Below, in pieces: positions 11,553 through 24,000 of a stretch of DNA of 64,000 nt. Below the pieces are notes generated by a model. It searched no databases, was not told where the DNA came from, and saw only the letters and a program-made list of their open reading frames with translations. Position 1 is the first letter of the stretch. Each line of letters opens with the position of its first letter. The position numbers were made by a program, and so were the translations under genes. The stretch covers positions 20,150,618 to 20,214,617 of the forward strand of contig NC_090280.1 in assembly GCF_037392515.1 (NCBI RefSeq). The letters run 5' to 3'. This stretch comes from Haliotis asinina (Eukaryota > Mollusca > Gastropoda > Lepetellida > Haliotidae).

Positions 11553-13794
11553 AGATACGTAACAATAATTATTAACCTGATCACAACAGTTTTTAATGTG
11601 GGCTGAATAGTACAAGATTTATATAGAGAACACACGGTCCCAGTGCATTGGCGATGAGTTCGACTAAGTAACCCATCTCGACATTGATATGCGACATTTA
11701 TGGAATGTTATATCAATTTCACATTTAAAACATTTTGTTTTAGTCAGCAAGACTATAACATACATATCATCAACACCAAATTATAACGAGCAAAAACTGA
11801 GTTGTTTCTGATTAACGAACTGTGATATATACTCAGGGAAAAAAGTAAGGGATCACATGAAAGCAACAATGTTGCCTTACTGTTTTCCAGGTTTCTTCAC
11901 ATACTAAGCGATACATTGTGAACAAACCTGAAATAATAAAGGAACGGTTGTGGTTTCATATCCTTATTTTTTTTCCGTCAGTATATGTAAAAATCACTGA
12001 TAATGGGTGCTCATATTAAAAGTCCGCCATTAGTAAGCATATTCTGTTCATGGTCCCCACTGCCATAATTTGCATAGAAGAATATACCTTGTTTTGGTTT
12101 TGATTTCGTTTCTGCATGATGACGTTTTTCTCTCTTGCCATGTTGGATCGAAAACCAGGATAGGGTGGCATCAGCTGATCGAGAAGACAGGCCATGACTT
12201 TTTAAACATTTATCATGATGAATTTCAACTCTCTGCTGTTCACTGACAGACGTTTGAACTCTTAAAATTTTACCTGAGACTTTATCGTGTGTAATACAAG
12301 AAATATCGCATTTTCAATGTTGGAATATTTAAATAACGTTCAGGAACCCGGAAGTAAATCGATGGTTTCAATACGAGGTATGTTTTCAGAAGAAAAAATA
12401 TAAAGTTAATGTAGGTTTTCATAAAACATGACACATGTTTATGAAACGATAAGAATGATTCAGCCGTGTCATGGGTCAACGTGTACATGTGTTACGGGTT
12501 GTAGGCAGTACGTTCAGACTTTGCATGTACATGTATGTTTGGGGTGACACTTGAGGGGGGAAATTATTGCGATAGCAACATACTATTGCGATATCGATGG
12601 CCTATTGCGACTGAAAGTTGCAATATTAATTACTGCAATTGGTTTTTTCGTTCCTTTGTACAACGGGACCCAGGACCAGGGATACCCTGTCCTTCGTACT
12701 TATGATTTTACCAGTATTTGACAATTTGACTAGTATTTGAAAATTTGACTAGCATTTGGCAATTAATAGTACCGAGAAGTTTAGAAGTCTAGATGAACAC
12801 GTTCATTTTCCAAGTAGTATTGGTGTATCCGGCTATGACTTCTGAGCACTCTATACAGGGACAGTAGAATCCAGTGGGTCCCTCTAAAACTGATCCAAAA
12901 GCCAGGAATGTTCTGTGAACTCAGTTCAACTGTCAAGGAGGATATGAATTCAAATTTGGTTAGAGCGATTTCTGAGGATTCTATACGCGAACGATATGTC
13001 TGAAGATTGTACACACATGTATACTGCCGCTACTATGGCCGACCATGGTCTGTAGTGCTGTAGCTTTCTGGACCCAAACCTATACTGTCTCATGTGCCTG
13101 ATATAAGTAACTGTATGGCATTGAAGAATGATATCACATTTACATAAACGACATATTGATATGCACATGTCGCTAGTTTCCGGTCACGTTACATTCGATC
13201 ATCTAATCACACGTACCCACATTGAAAAGGCAGAAATAGATAAGCCTGAGTACAGAGCAGTCAAAACGTTTTCGGTCCTCGAGGGCCATCCGGCGAAGCA
13301 CATAGAAGAGCGAATGACAGACTGAAGACCTTTTCGACGGAGGTACTGATGAGCTGCCATTATGTTGTCCCTCCTTCGTCATACTTGTCCCTTGGTGACG
13401 CAATATCACCCCGAACAAGTGATTCACGTCAAGCACAGAACTTATCATTGATGAACAAAAGGACCGATGCCTCCCAGGGTAGATCTTTTTCTTAAATACG
13501 TGGACATAAGAGTGCTCTGCCGCGAGACACCAGATTAATAAAAGCTATAATCTGATACATTATTTTTATTAGTACATACAAGTCATGAACACGGACAATG
13601 ACATTTCCAAGTACTATTAATGTGGAAATGACATGATTTATAATGTCATATTTACAAAGTTCGAGTGGGGTTTACACTTTTAGGTTATATTTACAAGGAA
13701 GTACAGACAACCAGATAGCAGCTCAACACAGTTAATGCTATGAAGATGGAATTTATCCAGACTGAATGTTCAGAACTGATTAGAGACAGTAAAA
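11553..13794. other. intergenic, nothing seen
   Basis: About 2.2 kb without a recognisable gene or interspersed repeat. Short near-duplicates occur, such as 'tgactagtatttgaaaattt' near 12725-12760. Confidence 0.45.
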
Positions 13795-14400
13795 GGAAGA
13801 AGGGAGAAAGAGGGAGGATCTGAGAAAGACACAGAGAGAAGTTAGAGAGAGGCGGGGAGGGAGAGAAGTTAGAGGGAGGGGGAGAAGTTAGAAGGCGGAA
13901 GAGAGGGGAGAGAGAGAGGTTAGAGAGAGGCAGGGAGGGAGAGAAGTTAGAGAGAGGCAAGGATCGAGAGAGAGGAAGAGAGCGGAGAGAGATTAGAGAG
14001 AGGGAGGGAGAGAGAGGAAGAGAGCGGAGAGAGAGAGGTTAGAGAGAGGGAGGAGGAGGGGAGAGAGAGAGAGGTTAGAGAGAGGGAGGGACAGATAGAG
14101 AGGAAGGGAGGGGAGAGAGAGGAAGAGAAGGGAGAGAGGTTAGAGACAGGAAGAGTGGGGAGAGAGAGATGTTAGAGAGAGGGAGGAGGAGAGGGAAGAG
14201 AGAGAGGTTAGAGAGAGGGAAGGAGAGAGAGGAAAAGAGGGAGGGGAGAGGGAGAGAGAGAGGTTAGGGGAGAGAGGGAAGGGAGAGAGAATGATGGCGA
14301 GATAAGTTGGAAAGAGAGGGAGGGCAAGAGAGTGAGGAGAGGGAAGTGAGAGAGTACGTGTGTGCGTGAGAGAGGGTGTGTGTGTGTGTGGGGGGGGGGG
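13795..14400. repeat. GA-rich degenerate tandem tract
   Basis: About 600 bp of purine-rich 'gagagagaggttagagagagg' type units of irregular length, ending in TG and G runs (14378-14400). The minus-strand frames are Ser/Leu/Pro artefacts. Confidence 0.93.
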
Positions 14401-14790
14401 GTATTCAGTGTTGGGTAGTGACAGAAACAGCATAGGTGTAAGCGTTTTCACAGCATAATTATGCGTTGGTCAGCCCTCTTAGACCAAGTAATGCGGACAG
14501 TTATATGGATATGTGACTTCTTTAGTATGTACACGTGGCGTTCCGACATACATTCTAATGTGGCAGTCGAATCTATGCTACAACGCTGCCTATACAGACT
14601 AAAGGAGTCGCATGTCCATTAAATATGTGTTTTTTTCTCCTTAACTTCTAGAAATCTTTGTCACTATCCGAAAAAAATTGTCAAATTAGTGATGCATGAT
14701 GTTACTAAACTAATTTCTTTTATTGATGTAATTTAAAACCATGGGTACTAAAGACATTTAAGTGTATTGTGTCTGTTTTACGTAGTTGCA
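14401..14790. other. intergenic, nothing seen
   Basis: No supported feature. Confidence 0.45.
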
Positions 14791-14940
14791 GCGGCAATGG
14801 GGTAGCCTAATGGCTAAAGCGTTCAGTTATCACACCGAAGACCCAGGTTCCATTCCCACATGGGTACAATGTGTGAAGCCCGTTTCGGGTGTCCGTCACT
14901 GGAATATTTCAAAAAGCGGCGAAAACCTAGATTCACTCAC
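14791..14940 (+). mobile_element. SINE S1
   Basis: Head 'ggggtagcctaatggctaaa', B-box-like 'ggttccattccc', 'gggtacaatgtgtgaagccc', then a shortened middle and 'aaaaagcggcgaaaacctag'. Lacks about 10 bp of the usual 'cccgccgtgatattg' part. Confidence 0.88.
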
Positions 14941-15149
14941 GACTGTCGCTAAATCCAACTGCTCGTGTCTTCATATTGGGCTTTTACGATGAACCAATTT
15001 TCTTATCTTCCGACAAGTTGTTTATGTCAATGCAAACGGGGCTCAAAAGATGAAATCCGAGATAATAAATGGTCGAATTGGGTATCCGGTTAAATAAACT
15101 TCCCTAGTGCTAAGAAGTATGCATTGTAAGCGGTGATTGAGGAAGTAAA

Positions 15150-15269
15150 ATGGATTCCGAGTTACAAAATCCAGCCGAGGCACAGCTACCTGATGACGAA
15201 GTCATCGAGGAAAGTTTCTTCGAACTGCGACGATTAATGACGCGTATCCTGTTTGTCCGCGAGTGGTGA
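15150..15269 (+). CDS. tiny ORF (39 codons), doubtful
   Basis: An ATG in fair context (aaaATGg) opens 39 codons rich in acidic residues (PDDEVIEESFFELRR) before TGA at 15267. A strong donor-like 'ct|gtaagtaaa' lies at 15352, downstream of the stop. It may be part of an untranslated first exon with a short upstream ORF, or chance. No partner exon was found and I recognise no family. Confidence 0.15.
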   Translation: MDSELQNPAEAQLPDDEVIEESFFELRRLMTRILFVREW

Positions 15270-15524
15270 TGGCGTGAAGAGCATGCATGGAAAGACGCAT
15301 TATTCTAACACTTATCCCAACTCTCAGAGATAGTTCAACAGACTGCATCTGTAAGTAAAACGATTTTAAAGATGAATTCATGTTTCCTACACATATATTA
15401 CATTAAGTCCATACGCATACCTCCATTCAAATTATCTAACGTCTTTAGCCAAGCTGATGGGTACCCGGTAGTATCACATGGAAATGTTAAAGTAGACAAG
15501 GCGTGTGCCTCCGAAAACCACTGA

Positions 15525-15696
15525 GTGAGGTAGCCGGGTGGTTAAAACGTTCGCTTGTCATGCTGAAGACCTGGGTTCGATTCCTCACATTGGTACAATG
15601 TGTGGAGGGGATTTCTGGTGTCCACAACAGCGATTTTCCGTGAATATTGCTAAAAGCGGCGTGAAACCACATTCATTCACTCACTCACTCACACAG
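15525..15696 (+). mobile_element. SINE S1
   Basis: Full copy: 'gaggtagccgggtggttaaa', 'gggttcgattcctcacat', 'ggtacaatgtgtgga', 'aatattgctaaaagcggcgt' and a (CTCA)n tail. The B box is intact; the A box has two changes. Confidence 0.9.
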
Positions 15697-15860
15697 GACG
15701 AAGATGTATAATGATAAATACATGCTCTGACGTAAGGCATAATTGTACAAGCAACGGGCTGGGGATATGGCATATTTGTTATTATTATAATTGTTTTTGT
15801 GTATTGCTGTTGTCGCTGGTGCTGCTGCTGTTGTTGATATTAAACAAGTGATGTCAGAGT

Positions 15861-16010
15861 TGAGTTTCACAGCCCTAAAGTAATAGTCCAGCAATATCGC
15901 GGCTGGGGACACAAGAAATGAGCTTCACTCATTGTACTCATGTGGGGAATCGAATCCAGGTCTTCAGTATGACGATCAAACGCTTTATCCACTAGGCTAC
16001 CTCATCGCCC
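15861..16010 (-). mobile_element. SINE S1
   Basis: Minus-strand full copy with 'ccagcaatatcgcggctggg', 'ggggaatcgaatccaggtc' (B box complement) and 'ccactaggctacctcatcgc' (A box complement). Only about 165 bp from the plus-strand copy at 15.6 kb, so the two form an inverted pair. Confidence 0.9.
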
Positions 16011-17482
16011 TTAGTATGGCACTGAAGCTCACTCAGACAGTTTACTTACTCACACTTGTGAACAAGAAGTGGCTGAGTGGGTTAGAAGGCTAAATTCGTG
16101 TTCTGACGAGTAGGTGCTTGACTCTGAGGATGTGGATTCTAAATACTGGATTGGACTCAGACAAAAGTAAAAACATCTTTGTACCCGACTTTACTTCTCG
16201 GCGTCTTTCATCAGAAACATGTGTATTTTATCCTTTACTTTTCTCTTCAGCCACGTAATGTCAGTGGGGAATAGGCTGATAAATCTGCTTGTCATGTTCA
16301 AGAACACGTGCGTGTTTAACCCTTTTTCTCTCTATATATATGGAAAACTAGTGAGGAAGTGTAAATGAGGAGGTGCATATGCAGATACATTAATTTTACA
16401 AATCGTTACACCAACAGGGTCAATATTTTTATGATTTCGCTCAATACATATGCATACAAAGGTTGTTTGCGTTTTCCAGCAATGGGAAATATATAGATAC
16501 GGAGATAGGTGTGTGCGGTAGATATTTCTGAGGAAAACACATACACCTTACACTCACGTGATTGACATCGTTTATTGTTTCCGCGTGATACTTCGTTCCG
16601 GAAACTGGACGCACTCCCATGATTCCTTAGTTCGAAACTACCGGTCTCTTTGAAGCGACTTCTTCGCTTGAATCGCATTTGTATTTGGCAACAAGCGTCT
16701 CTTTTTACGTAAACGCTAAACTTCGGTTATGCCGAACTCACAGGGCCTCTAATTCGCGCTCGTTATAACGGAAGTTTAATAGATGCGTTATTAATAAAAT
16801 ACGAAAAATACAGTTCGTCATATTCACCAGTTTGTTATAACAATATTCGATATGAACGTAGTTTACAGTACTTCATGGAGTAACGCTATTTATGCAATTT
16901 AACCTTACATGTTAGACCTATAGTTAGTTATATGCATTTTGAATAATAAACTCCAGAAAGTACACTTCGTCAGTGCATAACAATGGTGCTCGTGATAAAC
17001 GTCTCTTAGTCCTTCGAATGTTGCTGTTCATACACTTCACTGCCTATCAGGTGGTTTTGACAGCTTATGCTTCGATATTTCTAACACCCACTGGTACAAA
17101 TTCTTCCGGTTCAAGGATAAACACATTCTGGTCCTTCGAATGAGTTGGGAAACAGAGCGCGCTTGAACCTCGAACACTGTGTCAACCACGGTCCGAATCC
17201 ATATCCGAATGCACTCTCTCAGTCTCAAAAACATCCCACGCACGCTTGAACGCACGCACGTATATCAACAGTTAATATCAGTTAACGCAAACACTCGCGC
17301 GCGTATCACGCGCCACATTCTCAACACACAAACCTCACACACATAGGCCCAATGGGTTCATATGTCTGGTACAGACTCTATTATTAATAGATCGCCGCCA
17401 TACAGCTGGAATACTGCGACGTCAAATTAAACTTGATCGATCAATCAAACATATGGTCGTACGGTGGTCAAAACTACTCGTG
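16011..17482. other. intergenic, nothing certain
   Basis: No gene supported. A 90-codon minus-strand frame at 16406-16678 has a donor-like 'atcac|gtgagt' within it, but no partner exon was found. CGCG-containing sequence at 17220-17320 is locally richer in CpG than its surroundings. Confidence 0.4.
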
Positions 17483-17690
17483 AAGGTCCGGGTTAGAATT
17501 GATCTTCAGCAAACCATGTTTATCGTACATGGTGATTGATAGCTTGGTCAGGCTCACTGACTTGATTGACACATGGCTTCGTACCCTAGTTGAGTAGATC
17601 GATGCTTATGCTGTTGATCACTTGATTGTATGGTCTACACTCGATTATTTACAGACCATATAACTGTAATATTGATGAGTACGGCGTTAA
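17483..17690 (+). mobile_element. repeat family S2
   Basis: Copy of the second family: 'gatcttcagcaaaccatg', 'tggtcaggctcactgac', 'gatcgatgcttatgctgttg', 'gattatttacagacc', 'ggcgttaaac'. Lies just upstream of the receptor gene. Confidence 0.85.
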
Positions 17691-17951
17691 ACAAACACAC
17701 AAGCAAACAAACTTGACGGAATTCACTTTTCTCACACTGTTCCTCCGCGATAGGATGGGAGAGCTGTGTGACATATTTCATCTAACGGCGTCACTCCCCT
17801 CCTACAACACACGCACTAACTTCCAGCACCTCTTCCGCTTCAGCTGGTTTCACTTCCACACACGCCACGTCAGGATAGGAGGAGGAAGAGGTGCTGACAG
17901 ACGAAGACCAGGATGACAACACTTGGACTCTTGACCCGAAGGTCATTCAAG

Positions 17952-18000
17952 ATGGCGTGCTGGGCATGGGTCTGGCTGCTTACATCTATCCTCCTTTCAG
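17952..18000 (+). CDS. receptor exon 1: signal peptide
   Basis: ATG in good context (caagATGg) followed by the hydrophobic stretch WAWVWLLTSILLSG, a classic signal peptide. Ends in phase 1 at 'ctttcag|gtatgt'. An in-frame ATG at 17913 (aggATGa) would add 13 residues ahead of the hydrophobic core; I prefer 17952 because it gives a normal-length signal peptide and a better start context. Confidence 0.8.
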
Positions 18001-21000
18001 GTATGTTTTGTCACACGCGTGAAAATCCGAGTTAGAACTGATATTCAGAAACCTGTGCTTGTCTCCCCAGTGGAAATCCCAGCTAGAACTGATCTTCAGA
18101 AACCTGTGCTTGTCTCCCCAGTGGAAATCCCAGCTAGAACTGATCTTCAGAAACCTGTGCTTGTATCCCCAGTGGAAATCCCAGTTAGAACTGATCTTCA
18201 GAAATCTGTGTTTGTTTCCCCAGTGAAGAACCGGGTTAGAATTGATCTTCATGATTGTCATAATTGGCAACTAACGGGATCGTATGGTTTGGCTCACTGA
18301 CTTGGTTGACGCATGTCATCGTATCCCAGTTGTAAATATCGATGCTGTTGAACACTGGATAGTTTGGTCCACTATGTGTGAACCTCATTTCAGGTGTCCC
18401 TTGCTATGGTATTGCTGGAATATGGCTGGACATGGCGTAAAGCCTAGCTCGCGTTCCCACGCCCATGTCAGAGACAAAGGTTATTGTGATACACGTAATA
18501 GCAAATAGAGATTTAAATGTTGCAAATGGAATGTTGTTATACAGAAAGACTAAAGTTTCAAGGTATAGTAACGACCAGTGGCCCCTGAGACAATGCCCCT
18601 GGCATATATAAACGAGCCCACAGGGGCCCACAGGGTCTCATGGTTTAGTAGAGAGTTGCACGTGCAAGTTGCAAGGTCTGATCTTCAGCAACCCATGCTT
18701 GCCGTAAGAGGCGAGTAACGAGATCGGGTGGTCAGGCTCTCGGACTTGATTGACTCATGTCATCAGTACCCAGATCGATGCTCATGTTGTTGATCACTGA
18801 ATTTTCTGATCCAGACTCAATTATTTACAGACCGCCGCCCAATAGCTGGAATATTGTTGAGTGCGGCGTAAATCTAAACTCACTCACTAGTAGCGACTGT
18901 ATCAACCTTGCGTATTGATGCATACCCGTCAATCCGCCACTCAACATCATGAAACTCTTTAGCATGACAGTCCTGCTTCCTCCACAGTTTGGCAAATATT
19001 GAAAGAAGCAGTCATACAATCTCTGACACTTAGATTTAGGATTTGGGAGAACGGAGTGGTGGGTGGCGTTGGGGATGGGCGATTATGTGAAGTCCAAAGG
19101 TGTTCGGGTTAATGCTCAAAGAAAGAGTTTTTGTGGGTTGTAGGGGTGGGAGGGAGAAGAGAAGAAAGCGCACACACACGGGGCACACACACACACACAC
19201 TCGATCCACCCTTGAGCGGCCTAAGCTGGATAATGTGTGCTATATTATTATTTTGAATTGTGGCTTGATTCTATCCTCCAGGTGAGAGTGATGCTGCAAC
19301 ACTGAGTGTCACTGGATCAACTTCCATCGCAGTCGCCTCAACGAAGGAGATTCGTTTAACATGCACGTTTACACTCTCGGGGAACGAAACGGCCACGAGA
19401 CTCACCTGGAATGATCCAACAGGGGCCGAAATTCTTACATGGAACATTAAAACTTCTCCAGCAAGAAAATCCCCCTGGACAGCAAGCGCCTCCGGGACAA
19501 ATGCAACGGCCGTGCTGCCCCCTACATCCGTGACGAAGACGTCGGGGGGGGCGTACACATGCAAGCTTGCGTCTTCGACTGGAAATACGACAAGAAGTCA
19601 GACGGTTACTATACAGTGTAAGTGACAATGTTTCTGTCTGTCTGTCTGTTTTTTTATCGATGCACTCAGCATAATCCAGCTATATGGCATCGTACTATAA
19701 ATGATTGAATCTGGAACAGACAACCCAGTGATAAACAGCGAATATCGATCTACGCAAATGATATACGATGACGTGTCAATCAAGTCAGCGAGCATGACCA
19801 CCCGATCCTGTTAGTCGGATCTTTAGAGTATTTCTTACATGCAGTTGGGACACGATGGCATGTGCCAACCACGTCAGCGAGTCAATGTTAACATGATCGA
19901 TAGATTAGTTATGGTTGGGAAGAAAACTTAATGTGAAGAAGCAGATAAGGTCTCTGAGAGTCCATCTCGATGCATGCCAATGCTTCTCTCGTCTTCAGTG
20001 AGTTTCTCGATGGGGTAGCCTAGTGGTTAAAGCTCCACTCCTCACACCGAAGACCTGAGTTCTCTTCCCCACACGGTTGCAATGTGGTAAGCCCATATCC
20101 GGTATCCCAGCCGCCGGGGTATGTGATTGTTAGAGTGCTGGTAAAAGGGGCTTGAAACACAACTCACTCACTCATTCTGTCTCTTTTCGGGTTGATATCT
20201 TTAGATAAACCGACCGTGACTCTTAATCGCGGACGTACCTACGACGTCAACGAAGGCACACCGTTGTTACTGACGTGTACGGCACAGGCTCTACCGACGG
20301 CGACAATACAGTGGAAGAAGGGGTCAGCGATTCTCAGCAGCAAGTCAGGTAGGCTGGAACTTGTCCAAACAACAACCTGTACAATCCGGATGTTTGTTTT
20401 ATATTACTTTATAAACTGGACTACTTTCACTTTGTCAACATTTAGTACAGGTTTGATTATAGTCCAATACTGATTAGCTACACATGGCTTAAAACAGGGA
20501 TCGATACAGCTCACGGGGATCGATACAGCTCACGGGGATCGATAATCGTTATGTACATATGGATCGAGTATCGATAACTATCGGAGAAGTAACTGTAAGC
20601 AAATATGCAAAACAATGTCAGAAAGATATCTTTCTACCAACTGCGGAGTCGTGACTTGTGTACACATGCGGTACTAACAAAACATTGCCCTGAACAGAAT
20701 TTAGGAGCAGTCCAAATCAATATCAAACACTCCGTACTGTGTGGGTAAAAGACAGAAGTATTCTGTCAAGTAGGTTTATGAACCGTATTATAGTTGATGC
20801 TAGTTATATCGATAACCATTCATATTGTTTTCCTCTCGACGATATTTCTGTCTATCTTATTAGCCAGCACTAGTGTAAGGTCATTCAGTGCAAAGATAGT
20901 TCACTTTTATGTGTGACAGAATCATATGATGGTTGTAATCCCAGATTCTCTGAATGCACATTGTCATTTAGAAAGTGGTCAGGTGTAGCATATGTTATAA

Positions 21001-24000
21001 ACTTAACTCGATAACTTTCATCATGTGATTGTCCTTCACAGTGAACAAGAACAGGGCTGAGCGTGCTGATGCAGGGACATACACGTGCACGGCAACTAAC
21101 TCCAGAGGAAGTGCTACGGGGACAGTCGCCGTAACGATAAATTGTACGTATGACTACATCAGTGAGTGAGTGAGTGAGTGTGTCAGTCAGTCAATGTGTT
21201 GTTACGATATGCAAATATTGCACTGCGCTTGCAGCTGCAGTTACTGTAACAGTTCGATTCCGCAAATGAAATACCTGGATGTACCTATCCTTCTGTTCCG
21301 TGGTAACCTGGGGTGTCCCACTTCGAAGCCTTGGTTTGTTAAAACGGGTGAGTTTAGTTTTACGCTGCACCCTGAACTAGACAATCCAGTTATCAACAGC
21401 ATGAGCATCGATCTGCACAAATGGGAACCGATGACATGTTTCAACCAAGTCAGTCTGGCCACCCTATCCCTTTAGTCGCCTCTCCCGACGAGCATGGTAG
21501 CAAGCATGGGTTGCTGAAGACTATTCTACCCTGGATCTTCACGGGACTTGAAATACGTCTCATATATGACTGATGGTATCCTGGTGAACGGTAAGGTGAT
21601 GTGCCACGACAGACAGATACTCCCCAAACTCCAGACATCCATTTACAGCCGTGAGTCACGGAATAACAAATGCTTTCACATATACATGCCTAAATGCCTA
21701 GCACCATCTAAAAGCCAAAACGACCCTATAGGGCAATGTCCCTGCTCACGATTCCTCAGAACCTATTGCCAACCACTTTTTCTCGCTGACATTTTCATGC
21801 AAGCTTACTCTTTCTTTGAATACTGGTACACAGGTTTGCGAAGATTCGTTTTTCCGCTGTGCATTCATTCTACGTACAGAAACTAGCATTATAATGGCGG
21901 AGGGATGATAGGGGTAGCCTACTGGTTAAAGCGTTCGCTCGTCACGCCGATGCCTCGGGTTTGCTTCTCCACATGGGTACAACGTGTGAAGCCCATTGAT
22001 ACTTTCCCCGCCGCGATATTGCAGGACAGTTGCTAAAAGCGGTGTAAAACCAAACCCACTCACTCGCTCACGATACTGGCGATATTCGTCCAGATTTGTA
22101 ACTGATAGACAGGGTTGCCGTGAGATGTCTGTTGTAGGTTAAACTTACGGAAGGTAGTGTCAGGAATGCCTCTCAATGTGAAGAGGAACTATGAACAGTG
22201 TTCAGCTAATTGTAACCATTTCAACGATTACACCAAGGGTTCTAACTTGTGAAGATTAGAATAGCATTGAGCTGCCCTTTCTTGCCGAAAGAGACATGAC
22301 ACGGTGTCGAATGTCAGGTATAATCTCTGTGAAGATTAGAATTACATTAGGCAGCCCTGGCTTGTCGCTCGTTGATCAGGCCGGACGCTGAACACTAGCA
22401 AACTAGCACGTATTAAGGATACTTGTCATATTTCCTTCTCTTGTTCTTCAGACCTAGATGTCCCGAGGATGGAGATATCAGTGAAGAACACTACAGTGAA
22501 GGAGAATCAAACGGTGACCATCTCCTGCAGAGTTAGCAGCGTTCCAACTCCTACACTGACCATCACCGGACCATCCGCCCCGGTGACCAGAACCAGCACA
22601 TCGAGCACATCGGCCTCAACCACTTTCAAAGCCAGGTGTTCCGACACAGGAACTTATCGATGTAAAGCAGTTAATACAAAGGTTCAGCGGTCACCGAAGG
22701 AGGACAGCACAACATTGCGTGTATTGTGTGAGTATAAAGTGAGTGAGTGAGTGAGTGAGTGAGTGAGTGAGTGAGGTCACGAAAACACCGCGGGTATTGT
22801 GTGAGTATAAAGTGAGTGAGTGAGGTCACGAAAACACTGTACATATTGTGTGAGTATAAAGTGAGTGAGTGTGTGAGTGAGGTCACGAAAACACTGCGTA
22901 TATTGTGTGAGTATAAAGTGAGTGAGTGAGTGAGTGAGTGAGTGAGGTCACGAAAACACCGCGTGTATTGTGTGAGTATAAAGTTTGTAGGTACGTGGGT
23001 GGATGAGTAAGTAAGCGAATGATTGAACAAGTGAGTGAGTGGGAGTGAGTGAGTAAGCGAATGAGTGAACGAATGAGTGAGTGAGTGAGCGAATGAGTGA
23101 ACGAATGAGTGAGTGAGTGGGAGTGAGTGAGTGGGAGTGAGTGAGTAAACGAATGAGCTACTGAGTGTGGGAGCGGGAGCGGGAGTGGGAGTGAGTGCGT
23201 GGGTGGGTGGGTGGCAGAGTTAGTAAGTGTGTGTAAGTGAGTGAGTGGATGGGTGGGTGGTAGAGTGAGTGAGATGAGTTATGACTGTGAATGCTATACT
23301 TGACGTCTTCAGTAGCGTGACGAACACTTTAACCTAATGTCCAGAGCTAACTTACACGAAACATTAAGACAGAGCTAATAGTGAATTACAGATTACTGAA
23401 GGGCTACTTTCACAAATTAGTACTCCATGCTATCTTCTGGGATCTATGATAACAATGACGACACCTGCGTCAGTTAAAATACTTTCGTCGTTTCATACAT
23501 TTTGAAAAGGATGGCGAAATATATCACCTCATTTGACTGCAAATTTATGTATGTTGTAGTTTGCGGCAAATGAACAGAATAGTCGTGTATTCTTAATGTG
23601 TCCTCAAACCTACAGGACTTTGAAAATGAATTATTAGTTGTTCCCCCTTTGTTACACTCAATGATGGGGGAAGAAACTGTTTTATTCATGAGAAAAGGAT
23701 TGGATACAAATTATGCAACTTATACACCCTCTACGTAGTATTTACATAATATTTTTACATTCATTATACAATTGAGATGGACAGACAAGAACAGAAAGAT
23801 GAAAAAGAGTGGAACACTTGCAACAATTTATCAAAATCAGTTTGACTGACAGATATATTGTAGAACAGTTCTAAATATGTTCTGATTTATATGAACAGTC
23901 AGATCTGCATTGCCATGGAATGGTAACTCTGTGTTTATATTCAGATTGGCAACACTGCGGAAATTAGTCATCATGGTAGTTCTGACCCGTGAAGGTCTCT

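Larger units (their letters stand above)
18001..19281 (+). other. receptor intron 1
   Basis: Phase-1 intron holding a 51-bp tandem repeat, two S2 copies and a CA run. Ends at 'ctatcctccag'. Confidence 0.75.

Noticed and set aside
11110-11635. Ser/Leu-rich and Glu/Arg-rich ORFs
   Set aside because: They translate the CT microsatellite on either strand.
13691-14451. Ser/Leu/Pro-rich minus ORFs
   Set aside because: They translate the GA-rich tract.
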